Shown here: one piece after another, positions 22,901 through 37,434 of the stretch | How positions within the stretch are numbered: the first letter of the stretch is position 1 | Layout of the letters: the number at the start of each line of letters is the position of its first letter | Source: Nemania diffusa | Lineage: Eukaryota; Ascomycota; Sordariomycetes; Xylariales; Xylariaceae | Reading direction: 5' to 3' | Length of the DNA: 64,000 nucleotides | NCBI GenBank assembly: GCA_038501195.1 | Contig: JBBPUQ010000005.1 | Location: 62,001-126,000, forward strand | Program-made: the position numbers and the translations under genes | The notes under the pieces: generated by a model | Told to the model about the DNA's origin: nothing | Seen by the model: the letters and a program-made list of their open reading frames with translations, nothing else | Databases searched by the model: none

Positions 22901-25900
22901 ATTTTTTTTAAATAAAGTAATACTATTTCTAGTATACTTTTATTTAACAAACTAAACAAATATACAAAAGTAGCACAAACTTATAAACTAAATAACTAAA
23001 GTATAAATAAATATAAAAATTATTATATAAATTAACGCAATTTTTTATTGTAAAAAACTTTATAACATATAATATAATACTAATATAAAAGCAAGCAATA
23101 AATTTTTATAAAAAAAATTGATTTTAAAATAACTTAACTATAAAATAATTACTAGTAAGTTTTAAAAACTTAACGCTTGATTTAATTTATCTTTTTTAGT
23201 TATAGCTTTTTTTAATAGACTTACTTTTTAATAAAATCAAGTTGAACTAACAGTTTCAATTTACATTGCTGTTTCTACTGTTAAACTTTAAAAAAAACTT
23301 TATTAACTTTTTTAACAGTTTTTATATTTGTTTTATACTATTTTTAATTTTGCTATTTTATAAAAACAATAAGTTGAAAACGTTGTACTAAATTAATTCA
23401 CTTTTTTTAAAGCTATTAATATAAACTTTTAATTATATTTAAAGCTAAATTTTTTGCTTTTTTAATTTTAAAATTGTTACTAAAATACTTAAAAGCTATA
23501 ATACAATTATAATTAACACTAGTTTTATATTTTTATATATTATAGTTAAATAGTAGTAGCTTATAGTAACTAGCTTTAAAATATAAATTACTACTTAATT
23601 TTTATAATTAATTAAAAAGCGAAAAAACAAAAAAAAAATAAGTTAAAAAATATATATTAAATAAAAGTTCTGTTAATTTGTAATAACTAAACTTAGCTTT
23701 AAGTATAAAATCTTCTTTTTTAAATAAAAAACTGTATATACTGCTAAAGCTACTGTTTAAAAATAAAAAAAAAAAAATAAAAAGCAGTAAATCAAAGTTT
23801 ATATTAAACTTAAGCAAAAGTTTCAGCTTTTTAAAAGTAAGTCTTTTTTTTTTAGCTTTTTTAGCTTTTTTAGCTGCTTTTTAAACAGCTACTTCTTTTT
23901 TTATACAGGTTTTTTAGTTTATATTAAAAAGCAGTTCTAAATAGCAAGTTAAATCTTTAACAATATATACTCCAGTAACTTTTTATAGCTTTTTATACAA
24001 CTATATAAAAAAAAAATCATTAGTTAGATTTTTTTCGCTATTAAATAGCTTATTTATTTTGTTAAAGTTTGTTAATAATGCTACAATGTAAAAAATACTT
24101 ATATAAACGCATTATTAATAACTAGTCTATTTAAATAAAAGCACAAAAATTAAATTTATTAAAAGCTAAAGTTTAAAAAAACACAAATAATATGTTTTTC
24201 GAAGTACTTCAAAATCTTTATTTCAATTTTTTTTAGTATATTTTATAAAGTTAAAGCAGTATATATAACAAGTTTAAATATTTATTAAAATAATATATTA
24301 ATAATTTTTTTTATTATTGTTAAAAATAATAAATTTAAAAGCAAGCGCTTGTATTAAATTGTTTTATTTTTTTAGCTAAGTTTTTAGATTTATAAATATA
24401 AGTTTTATAAAAATATATCTATATAAACGTTTAACTTTTATTTTAAATAATAAACTTAAGTTATATACTGCTGCATTAACAAATATTAATAAACAAAACT
24501 AAATTTTTTTTTTGTTCGCTTAATTATATTTTTTTATTTTTAGTATAATATTAACTAGATTTAGTTCTACTGTTTATAACTAAAAGTAAAAATTGCAAAA
24601 AAAAAGTTTGTAACTTTTGAAAAAAAAAAGAGCTTTTGTTGTAGTTATATATTTATAGTTTGCAAAAATTTTCTTTTAAAATATACAGTTATAAATAAAC
24701 AGTTTAAAACTTTAAGCAACATTAAAATAAAATATATTAAAAAAGTATACAAAAAAAGCATTTCTATTTTTGTACGTTTGTGTTTAATTAAAAGTAACAT
24801 TGATTTAAAGATTTTTAATAATTTAAAACAGTGTTTAAAACTTTTTAGTTAGTTTAAACTAATGAGCTAAAGTTTTTAGTTTAATAAAAAGTAATTTGAT
24901 TAGCTTTAGTTTCTTTTTAATAAGCTCAAGCTAATATTTAAAAAAAAAAACAACTTAATTTTTGTTAACTTTTTAGCATATTGTTTAAAAAATGTACTTA
25001 ACTAAGTCATTTATTTTTTTAACGCTTGAATTTTTATTTCTTTTAATTATATCTGCTGTTTTTTAAAAGCTTTAAAGTATTAAAAACAAGTTTGCTAAAT
25101 AAAAATAACTACAACACTAGTTATTAGTTTATATTAATAAAAGCGTATAAACTGTATAAGTAAAAAGTAAAAAGTCAAAGTGTTTAAAAGTAATATCTAC
25201 TGTTTAAATTTTTTAAAAATAACAAAATATACGCTTATATTTAAGATTTAAATAAAAAGCATTAATTGAATTAATAAAAACAACAAGCTTTTAAAAAATA
25301 TTATAAATTATAAAATACTAATAAAAGCTTGTTTTACTAACTATTTTGTATTTTTTAAAAACAACTTTTTGCGCTTTTTATTTTATATTTTTTTTAGTAA
25401 CTTTATATAAATAGTATATACTGCTTATATATTTAAAAAAAATACTGCTAAAAGTAAAATTATATATAAACTTGTTTATACTGTAAAAAATAAAATGTAT
25501 TGCTACTATTATTTTTAACAAGTTTAGCTACTTTTTAGCTTTATATTTAAAAATAATATTAATTAAAAACTTTATTTCATTTTGCTTTTATAATATAGCT
25601 TATTTATAATTATTTAAAAAATAGCAACTGTTAACATGCTAAAAATTAAGTTTAAAAAATAGTTAAAAATAAAAAAAGTAATATTATATGTTACAATTAA
25701 AAGTATTAACAAAGCAACTAAATAGTTATTTATTTTTTTTAAATGTTATAACTAATATATTTTTACTATAAAATAATTGTAAAAAAAGTATAAAAAAGTT
25801 TAAGTGAATTTTTTTTTAAATTATATTTTTGCTACTTTTAACAAATAGGTGCACTTTTTGCTTCTGCAATGCTGCTATAATGCTTAAATAAAAAAATAAT

Positions 25901-28900
25901 AAAAAAAAAAATTAAAGAATTTGTTAAATCTATATATGTCTGTATATAATTTTAATATTTTTATTAATAATGTAGTAATAAGTAAATAAAAAGATTGGGA
26001 ATATATATAAGTAAAAGTGTAAAAGTGTAAATAAAAAAAGTAAAAAGTGGAAAAAATTTTTCAAAGTTTAAAGCTAAAAATTAATATAATAAGCTCGAAC
26101 AAAAAAAGCAATAAAAGTTTGTAATAAGTCAAAGTTTAGTATTTTTATTTTATAGATTTTTTTATTTAATAAAAGTTAAAAAGTAAAAAAATACTACTTT
26201 TTTTAACTACTAAAGATTTTTTTTAGTTAATTAGCTAAACTTTTAAGCATTTTTAAAAATCTTGTTTGTTAATACTAAGCTTTATAGTTTAATAAAATAA
26301 ATAAGCAGTTTTTTTTAAATCTTTTAAATAGCTTGTATTTTTCAAGCTAATATTTTAGCAACAGTTACTAGCACTTTAGTTTATTAGCTTTTTAATTTAT
26401 ATATAAACTACTGTTTAATTGTTTGTTTAATTAAACTTTTTTAAATCAAGTGATTTTTTAAAAAAAAACTGCACTTTTTTATTTAGTTAGCTTATGAAAA
26501 TTGCTTGCCCTTAGTAATTAATAGTTCTTTTTTTTTATTAAGATTTATTACTGCTTTTAGCAAATCTTAACTATAATATAACTACTATACAACTCTTTTT
26601 TAGTTTTCACTTTTTACTTCTTTTTTACTAACAATTTCATTGGTGCACTCTTTTTCTCTTAAAAGCTTAAAACTACACACAACATCTTTATTATTTTCAT
26701 TATTATTATGTTTTTTTCTAGTAGTTGTTTTTATACACACAACTAAAATGTTATTTTTTTATTTGATCAAAAAGTTTTTAAGCCTTATTGTTTTATACGC
26801 TTTTTTAAACCTTAAAAACTTTTCCGTTTTAAAAATGTCGATTCTGCTTAGCTTATAAGCAATAAAGTTCACAACTTAGAACTTTTTAAAATTTAAAAGC
26901 TTATAAATATATAAAAAAACTATTAATTTATATAATCTTTTATTAACACTATTGTACTACAGATTTTTAACAATTTTTTTATTTAAGTTTTTAGTAGCAT
27001 TACTAAAAGTTAATACATATATTAAAAAATCTACTTCAACATTTTCAAACTTTTTAGTACTTTTTTTACTATTTTTGCTACAATTAAAAAAGCTTTTAAT
27101 TATAATATTATTTTTTGTATATTATATATCAAAATAAGTTAAAATAGCTTTTAAAGCAAGTATATTTATAATTTTGCTTACAACTACTGTTGTTTTAAAA
27201 GCTTTTATATTTAACAATTTAGCATTTTTAACACTATTTTTTATAAAATGTATAAATGTTGACTTATTTAGTTCAAGCTGCATAAAAAAATTAAAATGTA
27301 GCTTTTTTTTAAATGTGTTTTAATCTTTAAATATACTAGCAGTGCTTATAAAAACTATAAATTTACAGTTTAAAGAGCTTATTGCACTTAGTGTTACAAC
27401 AACTTAGTAATCAACTAGTTTAAAGCAAATAAACAAACTATTAAGTTAAAATTAAATATTTGTTTTAACAATAGCAAAGTTAAATTTATTATTAAACTTA
27501 GCATATTTATTAAACTTATAAAACAATATATTAAAAAATTTAATAATAAAAAAAAATAGCTTAATAACAAATAATATTTTCAATAATTAAAAAACTTCTT
27601 TTTTTATATATATACTAAAGTTCTTTTATTACACTTATAATACTTTTAAACATTTTAATAAACATATAATATATAATGCAATATTTTTAAAAGCTATGTT
27701 TTATTTTAATTATTAACGCTTGTTATACTAATTAATAAAAAATAAAACTATTATATAATATATAAAAAAAAAAGTTACAAAAAAAACTATTACTAGCTTT
27801 ATATACTACTAAAAAACTTATTAATTTTACTACAATAATATTTTAAATAAAATTTTTATTATCTAAATCTTTTTTTTTTTGTTTACAAATATTTAAAAGC
27901 TTTTAATTATTTTATAGCTTTATGTTTACAACTTTAAGTTTTTTTACTTTTAGCTTAGCTGCTACTTGATCTATAATTGGTTCTTTTTTTTTTTTATTAT
28001 TTATTTCTACAGTTTTACTAGATTTATTTTTTAGTTTTAAATCATCAGTATTTTATTTTATAGTTTATACATCCTTTTTTAAATCTACTAGTTTTTAGTA
28101 CTTTTTTTTGTTTTTAACGAACTTTTTAAACTTATTTGTATAAAAAATGCTTTCGAACTTAGTACTATTTAAATTTTTCAACTTATACTTGCTACTAGCA
28201 AAAACTTTTTTAATTCAATAAAAGCTATATTATTTATAAAAAAGCTTTTTGTTATTGCTTATATCAATTTTGAACTTTTTGTTATATAAAAGTACAAGTA
28301 TATTTTTTTTTAGTTAATTTTTAATTTTGTAAACATTTTATTAATTTTTATTTTTAGCTTGCTTTTGTTTTTTCTGCAAAATAATTTAGCAGACTTTTTT
28401 AATGTTTTTTTTTCAGCGTTTTATTTAATGAACTTTTATTGCAATTATATTTTTAGCATTTTTAACTTTATTTTACTGCAAAACTTTCTATAAAGAAATA
28501 ACATTTTTTATAAACATAATAAATAACTTTTTATAAATTAATTCATAAGCGCTATATTTATAATACTTAACAAAAGTGCAGTTTGATTACATAACACTGT
28601 TAAGTTGGTTCATTTAGCTTTTTTTTGTACTATTAGTTAGCTTTATTAAACTTGACTTTAAAAAAACATGTTTTTTTTTTATAAGTTTTTAAAACTAAAA
28701 ATAATAAGCTAAACTATAAATTAACTTATACTTTATTTTTACAGCAGCTTTTTTAACTTTGTTTTTAAATTTAAAACTATTGTTACATTTTAGCTTAATT
28801 AAAACACTATATTGCTTAAAAATTTTACAATCTAAAAACTTATAAACACTTTTTGTAGTTTAATCTTTTAAAGCTATAGCTTTTAAATAATTAAAAAACT

Positions 28901-31900
28901 TGTAGCAAATTTTAACAATATATTTATAACTATTTTACAATAATATAATTTAAACATTTATAACTTAAAAAACTAAAAAGTTTATAAACATATTTTAGTA
29001 ATGTTTTTTTTTAAGCTTTTTTTTTTAAGCTTTTTAATATAGTACATATAACTTGATCGCTTTTAACACATCTTTATAAAAACCCTTTCAATAGTACTAT
29101 TAAGCAATCTATCAAATCATACTTTTTTTATTTCAGTGTGTAAAACTACTATAACAAGCTTAAATCGTTTGCTTTTATAATGCTTTAATGTTTAATACTT
29201 TACAAAGCAAATACTTTTTCGTTGCTTTTTTTTACAGTTTGTTACTTTAAACAAAATACTTCAAAGCTTGCTTTTTAAAACTAGCTTTATATTAAGTACT
29301 ATTTATAACACTTAAATATTCAAAAATAATTAAATATTTAATTATAGCAAAACTTTATAGTTTTTATTTTTCCTTTAGTAGTAGTAATAGTTTAATAAAG
29401 TTTATATCGTTTAAAAAAAACAGCTTTTACTACTTTCAACTTTTTTTTTTATTTTGCAGAATTATTTTTTGCTTATAAGTGTTTGCTATAACAGCATTAA
29501 AAACTTTCAAAAAAAAATCCTAAAAATTATATTAATTCTATATTAACAAATAATTAAAAAAAATCAATATAACATTTAGTTAAATGTTAATAAAATCGTT
29601 AATATTGCTTTTTTATTTATTGTTCTTTTTATTAAACAGTTTTAACAGCTTTTTTAATAAGCTGTCTATAGCAGTGTATTTTTTACTAGCTACATAATAG
29701 ATCTTAAAATCAAACATTTTAATATAAACAATTTACTATATTAAAGTTGTACTAAATAAAGCAAAAAAACTATTATTAAATTAAGCAATTAATACTTTAG
29801 TATTAGTTTTTAAATAAAAATACACTTTATAAAAATAATTCTATAAATATTTCAATGTTTTTACTACTACTAAATACTTTTTTTTAGTTGTATTATAATT
29901 TAATTTTATACTTTTTTAACACTTTGATTTATATTAAGCTAGTTTTACTACTTTATTAATAAACTAAACAAAAATAATTCTTTAGCTAGTACTAAAAACA
30001 TTTGTTTTTATTTATATAAATCCATTTTTATAATTTAATATAATCAAAATAAAAGCTTTAACAAAAGTATTTTTAAGTTTTGCTATAGCTTTATATTAAA
30101 GCTTTTTTTATATAAAAAAAACATTTTTATAAGTTAATATAATTAAAAGCTAAGCAATAATCAAATATTTTTTTATTTAAATATAGTAATATATTATAAC
30201 TTTTAAAAAAAACCTTATATAAATAAAACTTATATACTTAAGCCATTTTACAATTTTGATTATTTTAGCTTCTATTAATTTCTAGCTATAAATGCTGCAT
30301 ATATAGTTTACTACTTTTATAAAAGCTTAATACTACTTGCTTTTAATACTGTTTATAATTAAACTAGCTAACTTAAAGTTTAGTAAAATAGCATTAATAT
30401 TTTTTATATGCTTTATTATAAATCGACAGATTTTAAAAGCAATTTTTTGATTTTTATAGCAAAAAGTAAAGCTTTTAATAGTTACATTGTTAAAAAAGAG
30501 CTTATACTTCTAAAGCAAAACATTATATAGGACTTTCAACAAAACTTTTAAAAAATAAACAATAAAGTTAATATATTTTTAAAGCAAAATAATTATTTGA
30601 AATATTTTTAAAAGTGTAAAAAAAGCAATGTATACATAGCTGTATTTATTTAAAAGCACTTGATTATAACTAAAAAAAAAATTAACAATTAAAAAAATTT
30701 TACATATAGCGAAGTTTTTAACAAACTTATTACAACTTTTAAAAAAGTCAACATTTTTTATTGAAACACTATTTAGTTTAATAGCTAAATTAATTAACTA
30801 AAGCTTTTTATTTGCTTTTTTTATTACAAACTAAGCATTATAGTAAAACAAATAAAATTTTTTAAAAATTCTATTTTTAAGTTATATTTTAAACACTTCG
30901 ATAACTTTTTTTTTCAAAAAACTAAAAATTAAGATTTTTTTTGCTTGCTATACTTTATAAAAAACTATTTTAATTTTATATAAAAATACAACTTTATTTT
31001 CAAGTTTATTTATTTTAAAGAAATTTTAAGCTAATACTATTTTCTACTTAAATAAAACTTTTAACAATACTGCTTTTTTTAAATCTATAAACTCTGTACT
31101 TTCTAAGTTCTTAACTAATTTTGCTATACATTTTAGCGTTAATTTAATGCTTTTTGCTACTTTAGCAAACTTTAACTAAATTTAAATAAACATTTTTAGA
31201 AGTAATAGCTAAATAAACAAGTTAGCATTTAAAAAAACCGGCTTTTTTAATATTAATAAATTTGCTAACTAGCTAGTATAATCGCTACTTTTTTACAAAC
31301 TATTAAAACTAGTATTTTTGAAATATAAACCGCTAGTATATAATTCTTAAGCTAGCGTATATTTATTCAATTCAAAATTAGTTTCTTTTTTTTATTTTTA
31401 CACTTTTTTCTTTTAAGCTATTTTCTTTTAATTATAAGTGCTAAAAAATATAAATCCATTTAACAGAACATTATTTCAAAAATTTACTTTTTTTGTTTTA
31501 TTTTTATATATTGTATTAATATTAAACGCGTTTTTTTTTAACATATTAATACTATAATTTATATATTTATTTCATTTAATGTTACAAAGCTATAACATTT
31601 TAACTTTTTGCAAAACTTTCTATATAGCAGCTTTTATAATACTAACAAAGTCTATATTTAAAAAAGTCGCTAGAATTTCTTTGTTATTTTTAAAACTAAT
31701 GTTTCAAATTATAATAATATTTTCAAAATTAACATTTTCTTTATATAAAATCCTGTTTAAGCTTAAATTTATACTTGTTAAAAATAATAAAAAGTTTAAT
31801 AATATATAACTGTTTAACAATAGCTTATTTTTACTTACTTAATAAAGTAATAATTTTTGCTTAATTTTATAAAGATTTTGTTAATTTATACTTAAACTAA

Positions 31901-34900
31901 TTACAAACTATATTTTAGCTTAAAAAAGCTTTTTATTACTATTTGCTAAAGCTTTTAATAAATAAATAACTTTTAGTTTTTTAATAAGTCAACAATATTA
32001 GCGATATTAATTTTGGTTTTTTTTTTTAAAAAAAAAACAAAAACAAAAATACAAATATTTTTAAACTATATATTATATATATAGTACTTTTTGTTATAAT
32101 ACAAAAACATTTTTATACATATAATAAAGTTTATATTTAATAAAAGTAAAAAAGTAGCAGCTGCAGCTTTAATAATATATAAAGCTAACTTAATGCTTTT
32201 TTTTACTAGTAAAACCTTTGTTTCAACTACTTTTTTGCAAATAGTATAAAACTTCTACTTTATAAATCTTTTTTAAACTAGCTTGGTTTTTTTTATAAAA
32301 AAATAATACTTAATAATATAATTGTTTATTATAATATTTAACTAAGCTTTTATATTAATAATAGCAATAACTAGCTTACTAGCTCTATTATAGCTTATAA
32401 TAACTATAATTTTAAAACACAATTAAATAAAATTTAAAACAGATTTTATAACTACTAATACTAAACAAACTATAATAATTAGCATTTTATAAAAAAATTT
32501 TTAAATCATTTATTTTTAACTTAACTTAGCTATTACAACTATAACATAAAAGTATTTAAGCTTAAACTTTTTAATATTATTATTTAAGCTCGAAATTTTA
32601 TTTTTTTTAATAAGCTTAATATTATTTAACTTTTAACTTTTAATATTTAACTATTTTTTGCTATAAAAATTTTGTTGATTTAAAATTAATAAAGTTAAAC
32701 TAACTATATTTACTACTAAATTATTATTAAACTAAAGCTTAATAAAATATAAAATATTACTAAATAATATATTAATTACTTCAATTTTTATACTTTTTAA
32801 ATTTTAATACAATTGTTTTATTTTTTGTAATAAGATTTTTACAAACTTTAATATATTAATAACTATATTTTTAATAATACTATTTATTTTTTTATTAAAT
32901 ATGTTTTTAATTTTTTTAAGCTAAATTTTATTAATTAAATTTTGTATATTTTTAATAAGTAAAATTAAAATAGTATTAAACACTTTAAGTTTTTATTACT
33001 TAAAGCTTTTTATATTAATAAAGTTCTGACTTTTTATTGCAGATTTTATATTCAACATTATTAGTATATTTTAAACAATACTAATAAAAAAACTGTTATT
33101 TTTACGTTTATGCTTAATAGCTTTAGTACAATTAGTAAAAGCAACATTTATTTATATAACATTTATAGCTAAATAATTTTTATTAAAAATATATTTAATA
33201 TATTTTTTTATACTATTTTTGTTTTTATATAAAGTTTAAAAATACTTATTTAATAAACTTTTATTTATAAAATTACTAATAGTTATAAAGCTATTTTTAT
33301 TAATACTTAAAATAGCATTAGTTATATTAACTTTTTTTATACTTAATAGCTTAAGCTTAATATTTATAACATTAATTATTTAAGCTTTTTATTGATTTGT
33401 AGTTTAAAGTAAGTTTTAATAGCTTTTGTTAATTTTATTTTGCAAATTTTTATAAATAGTTTCAAGTTTAAGATTTTTAAAAACAAGCTTTCTTTTATAA
33501 AACTTGTAATAAGCTTAATACTAAAAATAAATATTCTTTTTTAAATATAAATTATAAATATACTTAAAAGCACTTTTGATAACATTTTTACTTTTTTTTT
33601 AAGCTTTTTAAATAATACTTTTAAAAACTTTAATACTTTTAATTAACATAAGGAAATCTAGTTCTTTTAAATACTACTTTTTATTATAGTATAAAATACT
33701 ATTATTTTTTAGTTTATTTACTTATTTACAGCTGCTAAAATAGTGTTTCTTTTTTTTACAAATAAAACAAATAACACTTTTATTGCTTTTTTGATTTACT
33801 TTTGTATTTTTTTTAGCAAACTAACTTTTTTAGCTATAAGTCTGCTTAAATTAGCTTATAGTATAAACATTTACAACTAGTTCAAAAACAATTGCTTACT
33901 AAACTAGCTGTTATAACTAAAAAAACTATTGATACAGGTATAAAAGTAGCTATATATATAATAATATAGCAATATAGCTTTAAAAAAAGTTTTAATATAA
34001 TTGTTTTAAAAAAACAATATATTTAAAAAAACTAAGCTTATTTTTAATTTTGTTTTTTTTTTTTTTTGTTATTTCTACTTTTTATAAACAAATCTTTATT
34101 TTTTTAAACTGTTTAGTAAAATCATTTACTTTTTTGTTTTTTAGTTTTATAAACTTAACTTTTTTTTACAAAATTATAAGTTTACTTTTTACTACAACTT
34201 AGTTTAACAGCTATTTAATTAATAATAGATTTAATACTATAGAAACAATTAAAACAAAAATATACATATTTTGCTAAATATACGCTTAATTATATAAATC
34301 TTTATTATGCTTTATTTATATAAGCTTTGTTTGCTTATATTTAATATTGTATAATTTAAGCTTAAAAGCTATAATAGTTTAAAACATTAAGCTTTTTTAC
34401 AACTAGTTGTAATTTATTTTATATAAAACATTATAAATTATTTAAAAATTATTTAAAATATACTTAAGTATTAAACTTTTGATTTTTTTAAATAGTTTAT
34501 AAATAAAAATAATATTTTTATAAGTTTTTTTACTTTTTTTATTTTTTTTGACTTTTTTAATAAAAATTTTATACTTTTTAAAATACAACTTTAAACTTTT
34601 TACAGTATTAGCTTTAAGTTTATTTTTATACTTTTTTAATAGCAATAACAAAAAACATTATTATTTAAAATCGCTATAACTAAATATTTATTTTAACTTT
34701 TATTTAACTTTAATTTAAATATTAACATTTTTAATATAGCTACAAATGATTTTTTTTTACTGCTTAATTTGTATATAAATAAACAACTGTTTAATTAAAA
34801 AATAAATAAAGATTTTTTAAGCTGTAAACAATATTTCGAGCTTTTTTAACTAATTAGTAACTCTGTTACTTTTAAACAACAAATTAAAAACTATTTTTAA

Positions 34901-35995
34901 ATTAAAAAAATTTAATAAAATTATATAAGTAGTATTTTTTTTGCTTTTTAATAATAAGTTAATAAATGCTGCAGTAATAAAAACGCTTTTTTATTTTTTT
35001 TTATTAATTAAAATCGAAAAAAAAGTCGGCTTACTAAACGATTTATTTAAACCAGCTATAGTAGTAAACATAATAAAAACAATAATTTTTTAATAAAATA
35101 AATTAAAAAATATTTTAATTTAAGCTTATAAAACAATATTGCTAAAACAATAAACAATTTAATAAATATATATAAAAATATAAAAACAATAAATAATAAA
35201 ATATATTTAACTATAATTATAATATTAAGTAATTTTTTAACTTTTTTTCGCTAAACTTTTAAAAATTAACTAATTTTTTATATTTTTCGAATTAACATAA
35301 TTTTTAATATTATTTTTTTAAACAACACAAAAAACACTAGCACTTTAGTAATTATTTCATACTTCTGTTTTTTAGCATACTTTTTTAAGTTTAAAATATT
35401 TTTGCAGTTTAAATTAGTTCTTGCTTTAGTAACTTTTAATTTACAATTACTTAATTATATTTTATATTATTTTACGCTTTTTATACATTTATAAACTTAA
35501 AATTAAATTATTATATACAATATTAGCAATATTTAAAAATTTTTTAGTTTTAAATTATAAAATTTAAATAAAAAATATTATAACAGTTTAATTATAACAA
35601 CTACTTTTTTTACACTTAATAACACATATAACAATAAACTAATGCTAATTTTAACTTAAATTACTTTTTGTAATTGTATAATAAAAAAATGCTAAGTTTT
35701 AAAGTTTTAGCCCCAAATATCGCAATTTTAACGCTTTTAAAATAAAAAATTTAAAATATTTTTTAGTTTTTTAAAAAAAGCTTTTAATGCTACTGCTTAT
35801 TAAAAATCTCGTTAATTCTAACTTTTAAATACTAGTTATAACAAAAAAAATAGCAATAATTTTGTTGTTTTAAATTTTTTGATTTTTGTAATACTAAATT
35901 TATAGCTTTAGTATTATTTTTGTAAATATATTTTAACTTTATAATTAGTTTTATAATTTAAATATTTAATATAATTAAAGCTTTATTAAAAACAC
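22901..35995. other. AT-rich interior of the element, no gene
   Basis: 13 kb without any supported coding region. The longest frames (60-80 codons) are runs of Leu, Ile, Phe, Lys, Asn and Tyr expected at this composition. The DNA keeps more C and G than the 1-12 kb block (for example frequent GCTTTT, CAAAC and TTTGC words), so it is less completely RIP-mutated. Confidence 0.75.
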
Positions 35996-36318
35996 TATTA
36001 AAACAATATGTACAATATATATATAACATATTTTAAAAAACTAGTTATAGTTATAAAAAATCACTTTTAAAAATTTAAAATAATAATAACAATAGTTTGA
36101 AAAAACAATCAAAATAATATTAAAATAGCAAAACTACTGTAAATACTACGCAACAACTTAATTAGTTAATACTAAAAGCATCGACTTCTATATTGCTATT
36201 TATTTCTTTAGTAAAGAACTACTTTTTTGCTAACTAATAAATAAAAAAATGAAAAATCTAGGGTCTCGCTAACTTAATCAACGCAACCCCCTGCAACAGT
36301 GCAACCCACACCGTCTCA
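35996..36318. repeat. right 323 bp direct repeat (LTR-like)
   Basis: Opens TATTAAAACAATATGTAC (the RIP-shifted form of the left copy's start) and ends GCAACCCACACCGTCTCA. Its last ~80 bp are nearly unmutated. Confidence 0.8.
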
Positions 36319-36958
36319 ATGTCTATTACTATTTCTGAATGCTGTGAGGGCTTATTACGGATAGCTATAGACTTCTGTATCATATATCTTTTAGGAGTTG
36401 TCTTCTTACGATAGATGGTGTGCGGTTGATTAGAGGCAAAATTTTATATTTCCCACTTATGTTAGTTGTTTATCTATGCCTATGTAGCAGTAAAGAATAA
36501 AGACATAACCAGTACTTCGAAAACCAGCTCCGGCCGAAATAGAGGCTGAGGCTCGATTCTTTTAGCCAAATTAACTCCAATTCTCAACTACCCAAAAGCG
36601 GTGTGCCAGGTGAACGGGCAATTGCGACGGGTGACTGTGGCAACAACCCTAATAAGAATCTGAGGGTTTACCTAGGCAGACCTCAAGACAGGACAAAAAG
36701 CTTTCAGGTTATCCTAATCGTTAAAGCCAGCCAAACCACCCCATTGCGAAGCACTTCTCAGAATCACCATGGTATTGTCTTAACCCCCTTTCCACCCTAA
36801 ACGGTGCGTTCTCGTTATTCATTTGGCAACCTATAGCTCCAGCAACTCTAACTTAACCGTTGGTCGTGCTATAGCATATCGCATCACATCGACAACATCA
36901 CCACCACCAAATAATAAAGCCTCTTTAACTTAGCCCCTTGTGCTATTCGGGATATTAT
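36319..36958. other. moderate-GC stretch, no gene recognised
   Basis: The composition returns to normal immediately after the right direct repeat. The longest frame (36603-36800, 65 codons) has no recognisable domain, and its codon use gives no reason to believe it. No splice pattern is convincing. Confidence 0.5.
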
Positions 36959-37347
36959 AGATACAACTTGCATATATATGTTTTACATACAAAAATAACA
37001 ATAGCATTGTATAGTTATAGTATTATATTTTGCTTTAGCTTTTATATATATAATTAATTAAATAAATTTAAATTAATAAATATAATATATTTTATATATT
37101 AATATATTATAAAACTTAATAAATAAAGTAAAATTAATATAATTAAAACATTTTTATAAAATATATTAAAATAAAATTTATTAAATATTTTTTTTAAAAA
37201 ACTTTTAAATTTTTAAATTTTATATATATAACATTTTTTTAATAAAAATATTTAAATGTTTAAATCTTTTTAATAAATAGTAATTTTAAAATGTAATATT
37301 ATATAAAAGCTTTAAAAAAGCTATATATTAAATAAATTTAATTAATA
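36959..37347 (+). repeat. direct repeat, RIP-mutated copy (partner 39811-40223)
   Basis: Starts AGATACAACTTGCATATATA. It follows the partner base for base over almost 400 bp, with nearly every C or G of the partner turned to T or A except for one small indel region near the start. Its right end is cut abruptly at 37348 by the dispersed repeat that starts at 37349. Confidence 0.85.
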
Positions 37348-37348
37348 A

Positions 37349-37434
37349 CGCTAAATATAAATAAAACAAGTTAAATAATAACTTTTTAACTTGTTTTATT
37401 TTAATTAATTATAAAAAGTGTTTATTTAACTTAT
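37349..37434 (+). repeat. terminal segment of a dispersed repeat, inverted relative to 16662-16747
   Basis: Begins CGCTAAATATAAATAAAACA, the RIP-shifted form of the sequence read leftwards from 16747. It interrupts the direct repeat to its left, so this element inserted into it. AT-rich DNA continues to about 37690, which may be the rest of the inserted element. Its other end is not recognised. Confidence 0.65.

Larger units (their letters stand above)
22578..36318. mobile_element. 13.7 kb RIP-destroyed LTR-type element
   Basis: Two 323 bp direct repeats (22578-22900 and 35996-36318) align end to end without gaps, and every difference I checked is a transition. The left copy starts TG and both end CA, as LTRs do. 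The left copy is least mutated at its outer (left) end and the right copy is least mutated at its outer (right) end. The 13.1 kb between them is AT-rich with only chance frames, so no gag, pol or other domain can be shown and orientation is unknown. I see no matching short target duplication (GCTCA on the left, ATGTC on the right). A nested set of elements or another kind of long direct repeat is possible. Confidence 0.65.

Noticed and set aside
5400..34651. Frames of 60-76 codons inside the AT-rich blocks
   Set aside because: All are Ile/Leu/Lys/Asn/Phe/Tyr strings expected by chance at this composition.
22578..36318. Tandem duplication of the methyltransferase locus instead of a mobile element
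   Set aside because: The similarity between the two 323 bp copies stops at about 22578 and 35996 on the left and at 22900 and 36318 on the right, so no gene copy is included. A very decayed copy of the methyltransferase 3' end before 35996 was considered, but the alignment there is not better than chance.
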